Shown piece by piece: positions 28,585 to 37,200 of a DNA stretch of 64,000 nucleotides. The position numbers and the translations under genes are program-made. The DNA is from Pseudomonas panipatensis. GTDB taxonomy: Bacteria > Pseudomonadota > Gammaproteobacteria > Pseudomonadales > Pseudomonadaceae. The stretch is taken from NCBI RefSeq assembly GCF_900099785.1, contig NZ_FNDS01000007.1, positions 186,001 through 250,000 of the forward strand, in the 5' to 3' direction. The notes beneath the pieces were generated by a model. It did not search any database. It was not told where the DNA came from and saw only the letters and a list, made by a program, of their open reading frames with translations. Each line of letters starts with the position of its first letter. Position 1 is the stretch's first letter.

Positions 28585-29556
28585 TCAAACTTGCGAAGCG
28601 CTGTCGCGGGCCTTCAGTTTGCCCTCGATGGCATCCATCAGGCGCTCGCCGATGCGCGTGTCGTAGACCTTGTCGATCTCGCGGATGCAGGTCGGGCTGG
28701 TGACGTTGATCTCGGTGAGGTAGTCGCCGATCACGTCCAGGCCGACGAACAGCAGGCCGCGCTCGCGCAGTTGCGGGCCGACCTGTTCGGCGATCCAGCG
28801 GTCGCGGGCGGACAGCGGCTGGGCGACGCCACGGCCGCCGGCGGCCAGGTTGCCGCGCGTTTCGCCTTGCGCCGGGATGCGCGCCAGGCAGTACTCCACC
28901 GGTTCGCCGTCGATCATCAGGATGCGCTTGTCGCCGTCCTTGATTTCCGGGATGTAGCGCTGCGCCATGATCTGCAGGCTGCCGTGGTGGGTCAGGGTCT
29001 CGAGGATCACCGAGAGGTTAGGGTCGCCCTCGCGATGGCGGAAAATCATGGTTCCGCCCATGCCTTCGAGGGGTTTGAGAATGATGTCACGATGTTCCGC
29101 GGCGAACTCGCGCAGAATGTCGGCTCGCCGGGTGACCACGGTCGGCGGCGTGCATTGCGGGAACAGGGTGGCGAAGAACTTCTCGTTGCAGTCGCGCAGA
29201 CTGTGCGGGCGGTTGACCACCAGGGTCCCGGCGCGCTCGGCCTGCTCCAGCAGGTAAGTGGAATAGATGTATTCGTTGTTGAAGGGCGGGTCCTTGCGCA
29301 TCAGGATCACGTCCAGCTCGGCGAGCGGCAGGTCGGTTTCTTCCTCCAGCTCGTACCAGCGTTCGGCATCGTTGAAGACCTTGAGACTGCGGACACGGGC
29401 GTGTGCCTGGTTCGCTTTCTGGTAAAGATCCTGTTGTTCCATATAGAACAGCGACCAGCCACGGGCCTGGGCCGCCAGCAGCATCGCCAGGGAGCTGTCC
29501 TTCTTGAAGTTGATGTTCGCGATGGGGTCCATCACGATGCCCAGGCGTACGCTCAT
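28585..29556 (-). CDS. gshB: Glutathione synthetase
   Basis: ATP-grasp ligase adding glycine to gamma-glutamylcysteine. 323 residues from the ATG at 29556. The N-terminal LGIVMDPIANINFKKDSSLA and MRKDPPFNNEYIYSTYLLE are GshB signatures; KPLEGMGGTMIF is the ATP-binding loop, and INVTSPTC holds the metal ligand Asn. Divergent from pilG. Confidence 0.97.
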   Translation of the reverse strand: MSVRLGIVMDPIANINFKKDSSLAMLLAAQARGWSLFYMEQQDLYQKANQAHARVRSLKVFNDAERWYELEEETDLPLAELDVILMRKDPPFNNEYIYSTYLLEQAERAGTLVVNRPHSLRDCNEKFFATLFPQCTPPTVVTRRADILREFAAEHRDIILKPLEGMGGTMIFRHREGDPNLSVILETLTHHGSLQIMAQRYIPEIKDGDKRILMIDGEPVEYCLARIPAQGETRGNLAAGGRGVAQPLSARDRWIAEQVGPQLRERGLLFVGLDVIGDYLTEINVTSPTCIREIDKVYDTRIGERLMDAIEGKLKARDSASQV

Positions 29557-29737
29557 GGGGTGTCCTCCAAAGGGTCGGGGTGCGCTATCGAACCGCACCG
29601 AAAAAGCGCTGAAAGGATGCTCAGGGTGGCGCCGGACAGGGGCCCGGTCAAGGAAAAAGCCAGTGCATCCGGGGCGTTATGGATGGATTGGGGAGAGTGT
29701 GCTAAAAGGTTCCGACGATTGGGTCGCAGCCCGACGG

Positions 29738-29752
29738 TGGCAGGGCGTTAGC
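29738..29752 (+). promoter_or_regulatory. Sigma-54-like -24/-12 element upstream of pilG
   Basis: TGGCAGGGCGTTAGC has GG and GC with the obligatory 10-bp separation and 9 of 11 consensus positions of TGGCACG-N4-TTGC. It lies 49 bp before the pilG ATG. A TATAAG (29761-29766) nearby could instead be a sigma-70 -10. RpoN control of pilG is not something I know to be established; candidate only. Confidence 0.35.
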
Positions 29753-29801
29753 GCACTGAATATAAGCCAGTGAACGATTCACCGAGATGCTAAGGGCGAA
29801 C

Positions 29802-30209
29802 ATGGAACAGCATTCCGATGGTTTGAAAGTCATGGTGATCGACGATTCCAAGACGATTCGTCGCACCGCGGAAACCTTGCTGAAAAAGGTCGGCTGCGAC
29901 GTCATCACGGCGGTCGACGGCTTCGACGCGTTGGCGAAGATCGCCGACACCCATCCCAATATCATCTTCGTCGACATCATGATGCCGCGCCTCGACGGCT
30001 ATCAGACCTGCGCCCTGATCAAGAACAACAGCGCCTTCAAATCCACCCCGGTGATCATGCTGTCCTCCAAGGACGGCCTGTTCGACAAGGCCAAGGGTCG
30101 AATCGTCGGCTCCGACCAGTACCTCACCAAGCCTTTCAGCAAGGAAGAGCTGCTCGGCGCCATCAAGACCCACGTGCCCGACTTCACCCCGGTGGAGCAA
30201 GCTTCCTGA
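29802..30209 (+). CDS. pilG: Twitching motility response regulator PilG
   Basis: Stand-alone CheY-like receiver phosphorylated by ChpA; promotes pilus extension and activates adenylate cyclase CyaB signalling through FimV/FimL. 135 residues from the ATG at 29802 (MEQHSDGLKVMVIDDSK). The acidic pair is VIDDS, the phosphoacceptor Asp is in IIFVDIMMPRLDGY, and YLTKPF holds the conserved Lys. First gene of the Pil-Chp cluster. Confidence 0.97.
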   Translation: MEQHSDGLKVMVIDDSKTIRRTAETLLKKVGCDVITAVDGFDALAKIADTHPNIIFVDIMMPRLDGYQTCALIKNNSAFKSTPVIMLSSKDGLFDKAKGRIVGSDQYLTKPFSKEELLGAIKTHVPDFTPVEQAS

Positions 30210-30253
30210 TGTCCGGCCGCGCGTGCCGGTGATGCCTTTCCTAGGGGAACCCA

Positions 30254-30619
30254 ATGGCTCGAATTCTGATTGTTGATGACTCTCCGACCGAGATGTACAA
30301 GCTGACCGCGATGCTGGAGAAGCATTCGCATCAGGTGCTCAAGGCCGAGAACGGCGCCGATGGCGTCGCCCTGGCCCGCCAGGAAAAGCCCGACGTGGTC
30401 CTGATGGACATCGTCATGCCGGGCCTGAACGGTTTCCAGGCCACCCGCCAGCTGTCGAAGGACCCGGAAACCAGCGCCATTCCGGTCATCATCGTCACCA
30501 CCAAGGATCAGGAAACCGACAAGGTCTGGGGCAAGCGCCAGGGCGCGCGCGACTACCTGACCAAACCGGTGGACGAAGACACGCTGTTGAAGACCATCAA
30601 CGCGGTGCTCGCCGGCTGA
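30254..30619 (+). CDS. pilH: Twitching motility response regulator PilH
   Basis: CheY-like receiver, the second output of ChpA; opposes PilG, favouring PilT-dependent retraction or acting as a phosphate sink. 121 residues. ILIVDDSPTE gives the acidic pair, VVLMDIVMPGLNGF the phosphoacceptor, and YLTKPV the Lys. 44 bp after pilG. Confidence 0.97.
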   Translation: MARILIVDDSPTEMYKLTAMLEKHSHQVLKAENGADGVALARQEKPDVVLMDIVMPGLNGFQATRQLSKDPETSAIPVIIVTTKDQETDKVWGKRQGARDYLTKPVDEDTLLKTINAVLAG

Positions 30620-30663
30620 AACCTGGCGGCAGCGGATAATTATTAGAAAAGGCCAGGGCCGGC

Positions 30664-31200
30664 ATGTCCCACGTCCAGAGTCCGTTCCAGCTCCTCAGCG
30701 AAATCGATCAGCGTTGCCGCCTCCTGGCCGCGGGCCTGCCCGCGCAGCGCGAGGCCGTGCAGAGCTGGAACGGTATTGGCTTCCGTATGGCCGGGCGCCT
30801 GTTCGTGGCGCCCATGGGGGAGGTCGGCGAGGTGCTCCACGAGCCCCGCTACACCTTGCTGCCGGGCGTGCGCGAGTGGGTCAAGGGCGTGGCCAACGTG
30901 CGTGGTCGCCTATTGCCGATCATGGACCTGTGCGGTTTTCTCGGCGCGGAGCTGTCGCCCTTGCGCAAACAGCGCCGCGTGCTGGTGGTGGAACACGGGG
31001 ATGTCTTCGCCGGCCTCATCGTCGATGAGGTGTTCGGCATGCAGCACTTCCCGGTGGATACCTTCAGCGAGCAGTTGCCGCCCCTGGAGGCGGCATTGCA
31101 ACCCTTTATTCATGGCGTATTCCATCGAGAGCAGCCCTGGCTGGTATTCAGCCCGCATGCCCTGGCGCAGCACCCGGGCTTTCTCGACGTCGCCAGCTAG
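30664..31200 (+). CDS. pilI: CheW-like coupling protein PilI
   Basis: Scaffold that couples receptor PilJ to kinase ChpA at the cell pole. 178 residues: a CheW domain with [22 protein letters not shown], the typical CheW core, and [10 protein letters not shown]. 44 bp after pilH; followed by a GC hairpin and then pilJ. Confidence 0.96.
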   Translation: MSHVQSPFQLLSEIDQRCRLLAAGLPAQREAVQSWNGIGFRMAGRLFVAPMGEVGEVLHEPRYTLLPGVREWVKGVANVRGRLLPIMDLCGFLGAELSPLRKQRRVLVVEHGDVFAGLIVDEVFGMQHFPVDTFSEQLPPLEAALQPFIHGVFHREQPWLVFSPHALAQHPGFLDVAS

Positions 31201-31211
31201 TTTTACCGGTT

Positions 31212-31230
31212 GGGCCGGTTTTTCCGGCCC
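31212..31230 (+). terminator. Hairpin between pilI and pilJ (attenuator-like)
   Basis: GGGCCGG (31212-31218), loop TTTTT, CCGGCCC (31224-31230), then TTGTTG. Stem is strong but the T tract is short, so it may only partly reduce read-through within the operon or act in mRNA stability. Confidence 0.45.
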
Positions 31231-31280
31231 TTGTTGTGACATGGAACCGTAAGCGTGGTGGGTCCAGGCGGGGGCCGTAT

Positions 31281-33329
31281 ATGAAAAAAATCAAAGCAGG
31301 CAGTCTTTTCTCGGGCACGCGTAGCAGTTCACTGGTCGCCGGACTCTTCATCGTCCTGATCGTGTCGATCGTGTTGCTGTTCGCCAACTTCGCCTACCTC
31401 AACACCCAGTCGAACCACGACAAACAGTACATCGGCCACGCCGGTGAGCTGCGCGTGCTGTCGCAACGGATCGCGAAGAACGCCACCGAAGCGGCGGCGG
31501 GCAAGAGCGAAGCGTTCAAGCTGCTGAAGGAAGCGCGCAACGACTTCGAGAAGCGCTGGAACGTGCTGCTCAAGGGCGACGAGGCCACCGGCCTGCCGCC
31601 GAGCCCGGCCCAGGTACAGGCGCAGATGGGGGACGTGCAGAAGGAGTGGGACCAACTGCGCAAGAACACCGACTCCATCGTCGCCAGCGAGCAGACCGTA
31701 CTGTCGCTGCACCAGGTGGCCGCGACCCTCGCCGAAACCATCCCGCAACTGCAGGTGGAATACGAGGAAGTCGTGGACATCCTCCTGGAAAACGGCGCGC
31801 CCGCCGACCAGGTCGCCGTGGCCCAGCGCCAGTCGCTGCTCGCCGAACGTATCCTCGGCTCGGTGAACAAGGTGCTCGCCGGCGACGAGAACTCGGTGCA
31901 GGCCGCCGACAGCTTCGGCCGTGACGCCAGCCTGTTCGGCCGGGTGCTCAAGGGCATGAAGGAAGGCAACGCGGCGATGAGCATCTCCAAGGTGAGCAAC
32001 GCCGAGGCGGTGGACCGCCTGAACGAGATTTCCGAGCTGTTCGAATTCGTTTCCGGCTCGGTGGACGAGATCCTCGAAACCTCGCCTGAGCTGTTCCAGG
32101 TTCGGGAATCGGCGAACACCATCTTCACCAGCTCGCAGACCCTGCTGGACAAGGCGTCGAAACTGGCCGACGGCTTCGAGAGCCTGGCCTCTGGCCGTCA
32201 CCTGAACCAGATCGCCAGTATCGTCCTGGGTATCCTGGCGCTGGGTTCGGTCATCCTCATCGGTCTGGTGATGGTGCGCGAGACCAACCGTCGACTGGCC
32301 GAAACCGCCGAGAAGAACGAACGCAACCAGGCGGCGATTCTGCGACTGCTCGACGAAATCGCCGACCTCGCCGACGGTGACCTGACCGTGGCCGCGACCG
32401 TGACCGAAGACTTCACCGGGGCGATCGCCGACTCCATCAACTACTCCATCGACCAGCTCCGCGAGCTGGTGGAAACCATCAACCTGACCGCCGTGCAGGT
32501 GGCCGCCGCAGCCCAGGAAACCCAGGCCACGGCGATGCACCTGGCCGAAGCGTCCGAGCACCAGGCCCAGGAAATCGCCGGCGCCTCCGCGGCGATCAAC
32601 GAGATGGCGGTGTCCATTGACCAGGTATCGGCGAACGCCTCGGAATCCTCGGCGGTAGCGGAACGTTCCGTAGCCATCGCCAACAAGGGTAACGAAGTGG
32701 TGCACAACACCATCACCGGCATGGACAACATCCGTGAGCAGATCCAGGACACCTCGAAGCGGATCAAGCGCCTCGGTGAGTCGTCCCAGGAGATCGGTGA
32801 CATCGTCAGCCTGATCAACGACATCGCCGACCAGACCAACATCCTCGCCCTGAACGCCGCGATCCAGGCATCCATGGCCGGTGACGCGGGCCGTGGCTTC
32901 GCCGTGGTAGCGGACGAAGTACAGCGCCTCGCGGAACGTTCCTCCGCCGCGACCAAGCAGATCGAGGCGCTGGTGAAGACCATTCAGACCGACACCAACG
33001 AAGCGGTGATCTCGATGGAGCAGACCACCTCCGAAGTGGTCCGCGGTGCGCGCCTGGCGCAGGACGCCGGTGTCGCCCTGGAAGAGATCGAAAAGGTATC
33101 CAAGACCCTGGCGGCGCTGATCCAGAACATCTCCAACGCCGCACGTCAGCAGGCGTCCTCCGCCGGCCATATTTCCAACACCATGAACGTGATCCAGGAA
33201 ATCACCTCGCAGACCTCCGCCGGTACCACCGCCACTGCGCGCAGCATCGGTAACCTGGCGAAGATGGCGAGCGAGATGCGTAACTCCGTATCCGGCTTCA
33301 AGCTGCCGGATCTTGCGGAACAGGCCTGA
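31281..33329 (+). CDS. pilJ: Type IV pilus chemoreceptor PilJ
   Basis: Methyl-accepting chemotaxis protein of the Pil-Chp system; senses surface contact and interacts with pilin. 682 residues from the ATG at 31281, the PAO1 length. Membrane helices at about 19-41 and 312-333 flank a periplasmic domain with two PilJ-type helical modules, the first starting [24 protein letters not shown] and the cytoplasmic signalling hairpin follow; the tip reads [21 protein letters not shown]. There is no C-terminal CheR-tethering pentapeptide. Confidence 0.97.
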   Translation: MKKIKAGSLFSGTRSSSLVAGLFIVLIVSIVLLFANFAYLNTQSNHDKQYIGHAGELRVLSQRIAKNATEAAAGKSEAFKLLKEARNDFEKRWNVLLKGDEATGLPPSPAQVQAQMGDVQKEWDQLRKNTDSIVASEQTVLSLHQVAATLAETIPQLQVEYEEVVDILLENGAPADQVAVAQRQSLLAERILGSVNKVLAGDENSVQAADSFGRDASLFGRVLKGMKEGNAAMSISKVSNAEAVDRLNEISELFEFVSGSVDEILETSPELFQVRESANTIFTSSQTLLDKASKLADGFESLASGRHLNQIASIVLGILALGSVILIGLVMVRETNRRLAETAEKNERNQAAILRLLDEIADLADGDLTVAATVTEDFTGAIADSINYSIDQLRELVETINLTAVQVAAAAQETQATAMHLAEASEHQAQEIAGASAAINEMAVSIDQVSANASESSAVAERSVAIANKGNEVVHNTITGMDNIREQIQDTSKRIKRLGESSQEIGDIVSLINDIADQTNILALNAAIQASMAGDAGRGFAVVADEVQRLAERSSAATKQIEALVKTIQTDTNEAVISMEQTTSEVVRGARLAQDAGVALEEIEKVSKTLAALIQNISNAARQQASSAGHISNTMNVIQEITSQTSAGTTATARSIGNLAKMASEMRNSVSGFKLPDLAEQA

Positions 33330-33389
33330 GCAGGAGATGCGCGGTCGTGAAGCCGGCCGCGCATGACAGTCTTGAGCGAGAGGCGCGAC

Positions 33390-34247
33390 ATGCAGGCAAC
33401 TGGCGTCTGGTCGTTGCAGCCGTTGGCCGACATGTCGGCGGCGGAGTTCCGCGACTGGCAGGCTCTACTGGAGGACCGTACCGGCGTCGTGGTCAACGAG
33501 CAGCGCCGGGCTTTCCTGCAGACCAGCCTGGGCGCGCGCATGCGCGAACTGGGGATCGGCGACTACGCCAGCTATTACCGCCAGGTCACCGATGGACCGC
33601 GCGGTGCGGTGGAGTGGTCGACTCTGCTGGACCGCCTGACCGTTCAGGAAACCCGTTTCTTCCGCCATCCAGCGTCCTTCGAGCTGCTCGCCGATTACCT
33701 GCGCCAGCGCCTCGAAGGCCTGGGGCGGCCGCTGGCGCTGTGGAGCGTCGGTTGTTCCAGCGGCGAGGAACCCTACTCGCTGGCCATGGTGGCAGCCGAG
33801 GCGCTGCGCGAGATGGCGTTGCCGGGGTTGTTCGGCGTGACGGGCACCGATATCAGCCTCAATGCCCTGAACAAGGCGCGTGAGGCGCTGTATCCGGCGC
33901 GCAAGCTCGACGATGTCGAGGCTGGCCTGGTGCAGCGGTATTTCCAGGTACAGGCCGACGGTCGCTACCGAGTCGAGCCGGGCCTGGCCGAGCGGGTCTG
34001 CTGTACGCGAATAAATGTGCTGGAGCTGGCGCAGGCGCCGATGTCCGGCATGGATGTGATCTTTTGTCAGAACCTGCTGATCTATTTCCGACGCTGGCGC
34101 CGCCGGGAAATCCTCAACCGCCTGGCCGAGCGCCTGGCGCCGGGAGGATTGTTGGTGATAGGCGTCGGCGAAGTGGTCGATTGGCAGCACCCGGCCCTGG
34201 AGCCGGTGGCCAATGAGCGGGTTCTGGCCTTTACCCGGAAGGGGTGA
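33390..34247 (+). CDS. pilK: CheR-type methyltransferase PilK
   Basis: SAM-dependent glutamate methyltransferase expected to modify PilJ. 285 residues with the ATG at 33390, which has GAGAGG six bases upstream; an in-frame ATG at 33363 lacks such a site. The CheR core is visible: TRFFRHP-like TRFFRHPASFELL, LWSVGCSSGEEPYSLAM (SAM site), GTDISLNALNKA and VIFCQNLLIYF. Its stop is 23 bp before the chosen chpA start. Confidence 0.95.
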   Translation: MQATGVWSLQPLADMSAAEFRDWQALLEDRTGVVVNEQRRAFLQTSLGARMRELGIGDYASYYRQVTDGPRGAVEWSTLLDRLTVQETRFFRHPASFELLADYLRQRLEGLGRPLALWSVGCSSGEEPYSLAMVAAEALREMALPGLFGVTGTDISLNALNKAREALYPARKLDDVEAGLVQRYFQVQADGRYRVEPGLAERVCCTRINVLELAQAPMSGMDVIFCQNLLIYFRRWRRREILNRLAERLAPGGLLVIGVGEVVDWQHPALEPVANERVLAFTRKG

Positions 34248-34270
34248 CTCAGCACATGAGTGGAGTGGCT

Positions 34271-37200
34271 ATGGGTGATCGGCACGATTATGTCGCCCTG
34301 GAATGGGTCAAAGGCGAGATCGCCGAAACCCTCAAGCAGGCGCGGCAGGCCCTGGAGGCGTTCGTCGAGAACCCGCAGGACCCCACACGCATGGGCTTCT
34401 GCCTGGCCTACGTCCATCAGGTGCGGGGCACCCTGCAGATGGTCGAGTTCTATGGCGCGGCGCTGCTCGCCGAGGAAATGGAGCAGCTCACCCAGGCGCT
34501 GATCGACAAGCGCGTGCCCAGCCAGGGCGAGGCCCTGGAAGTGCTGATGCAGGCCATCCTGCAACTGCCGGCCTACCTCGACCGCATCCAGAGTGCGCGC
34601 CGCGACCTGCCGATGGTCGTGCTGCCGCTGCTCAACGACCTGCGCGCCGCGCGCGGCGAGAAGCTGCTCTCGGAAACCAGCCTGTTCTCTCCTGACCTGT
34701 CGCAGGGCAAGCCGGTGCTGCCCTCGGATGCCCTGGCGCGCCTGCGCACCGCCGAACTGCCGGCGCTGCTGCGCAAGCTGCGGCAAATGCTGCAGGTGGC
34801 GCTGGTCGGGGTCATTCGCAACCAGGACCTGCCGACCAACCTGGGCTACCTGGCGCGGGTCTTCGCGCGCCTCGAATCGCTGTGCCAGGACGCCCCGCTG
34901 GGGCGCCTGTGGACCATCGCCTCGGCGATCATCGAAGGTCTGGCCAACGGCAGCATCGCCAACGGCACCACGGTGCGCAATCTGCTGCGCCAGGTCGACC
35001 GCGAGTTCAAGCGCCTGGTCGAGCAGGGCGTCGACGGCATGAACCAGGCCGCGCCCGACGAACTGGTGAAGAACCTGCTGTTCTATGTGGCCAAGGCCTC
35101 CGACCAGACACCCAAGGTTCGTGCGGTAAAGGATGAATACCGCCTCGACGACGCCCTGCCGGGCGCCGCCGTGGTCGATGAAGAGCGCGCCCGTCTGGCC
35201 GGCCCGGACCGTGATGCCATGCGCTCGGTGGTTGGCGCGCTCTGCGAGGAACTGGTGCGGGTCAAGGACAGCCTCGACCTCTTCGTGCGCAGCGACCGCG
35301 CCTCGGTGGGCGAGTTGCAGGGCCTGGTGACGCCGCTCAAACAGATCGCCGATACCCTGGCGGTGCTTGGCTTCGGCCAGCCGCGCAAGGTCATCCTCGA
35401 CCAGATCGAGGTGGTCGGCTCCATCGCCAGCGGCCAGCGCGAGCCCAGCGATGCGGTGCTGATGGATGTGGCCGGCGCGCTCTTGTACGTCGAGGCGACC
35501 CTGGCCGGCATGGCCGGTCCCAGCGAGGAGCCGGGCAGCGAAGAAAACCATCTGCCGACCACCGACGTCGAGCAGATCCACCAAGTGGTGATCAAGGAAG
35601 CGCGCAATGGCCTGGAGCAGGCCAAGGACGCGATCATTGAGTTCATCGCGTCGCAGTGGAACCACGACCATCTGGCCCGCGTCCCGGAGCTGCTGACCCA
35701 GGTCCGTGGCGGCCTGGCGATGATCGCCCAGACACGCGCGGCCAACCTGCTGGACGCCTGCAACCGCTATATCCAGGAACAACTGCTGGTGCGCAAGGCG
35801 GTGCCGGACTGGACCAGCCTGGACACCCTGGCCGACGCCATCACCGGCGTCGAGTACTACCTGGAGCGCCTCTCCGAGGATCGCGGCAGCCAGGGCGAGT
35901 TGATCCTCGACGTCGCCGAGGAAAGCCTCGACACCCTCGGCTATTCGCTGACGCCGCGTCCTTCGATCCTCGACGCGCCGTCCGAGCCCGAGCCCGAGCC
36001 CGAGCCCGAGGCCTTGTCCGTACCACCGGCCGATCCCTTTGCGGAAATCGACAGCCTGGCCGCCGAAGCCGCCGAAGCGGTGGTCAAGGAACAGGCCGTG
36101 CCCGAGCCGGCGCCGCTCGACCTCGCGGCGCTCATGCCAGCGTCAGCGATCGACGACACCGTCGCCCCGCTGGCGAGCGAATTGCCTGCGCAGACCGAGC
36201 CGGAGTGGCAATTGCCGGTGGCACAGGCAAGCGTACCGCTGCCTGATGGCGACGAACTGGACCTGGAGCCGCACCACGAAGCCGAGGCGCCATCCGCTCT
36301 CCTGGCCTCCGACGACAACTGGACCCTGGGCGAAATCGCCGCGCCGGATGCCGTCGAAGAAGGCATCGATTTCAGTCTGGATGCGCCGCTGGAGAATGCC
36401 CAGGGCAGCGCGGAGTCCGTCAGCGAGCCGAGCTGGGAGCTGGCGTCTGCCTATACCTCGCCGAGCGGCGAGCCCTTGCCCGACAGTCTCGATCTGGCCG
36501 TCGCCGATAACGCCGATTTCGACCTGAGTCACTTCGATCTGAGCGATACGCCCGGCGCGGCCGCAAGCGAGCCGTTGGCCACGGTCGAAGGCTGGACGCT
36601 GGCCGAACTGCCGCCGCCCATCGATCAGCGCGAACCGGAAGCGGCACCCGCCGAACCGGACTGGGAGCTGGCCGAGCAACTGCCGGCCGTGCCTGCCGAG
36701 CTGCCCGGTGGACGGGAATGGCTGAGCCTGGAAGAACTCTTGCGCAACGAGGCGACGGAGCCTGCGTCCGCTCCACAGTCGGTAGAGCCGGATGCGGCGC
36801 CGGCCTCGGCTGTCGCCGACGAACTGAACTGGGACATGGCCGGCGCGCCGGCGACGTCGGAGCCCCTGCCGGCGCTGGAGGATTGGCAACTGACGGCCGC
36901 CGACGAGGCGCCTGAGCAATCGTCGGCCGAGCTGGGCGATTTCGTCGCCCTGGATGAGCTGTCTGGCCTGGAGCCCCTGGAGCCGCTGGAAGACTGGCCG
37001 CAGGCGGAATCGCTGGCGCTCGACGAGCCCTCGGCGGACGCCGCGTTGCCGGGCGCCGGTGAGCAGGCCTGGGATGCCCTGGGCATGGCTGGGCTGGACT
37101 TGCCGGAAGTCGAGTTGCCGACCCCACCGGTCGCGCCCGTCGCCGCCGAAGCCGCGGCCAAACCGCTGTCGCTGGCCGAGGTCATGGCCGCTCCGGCCCA

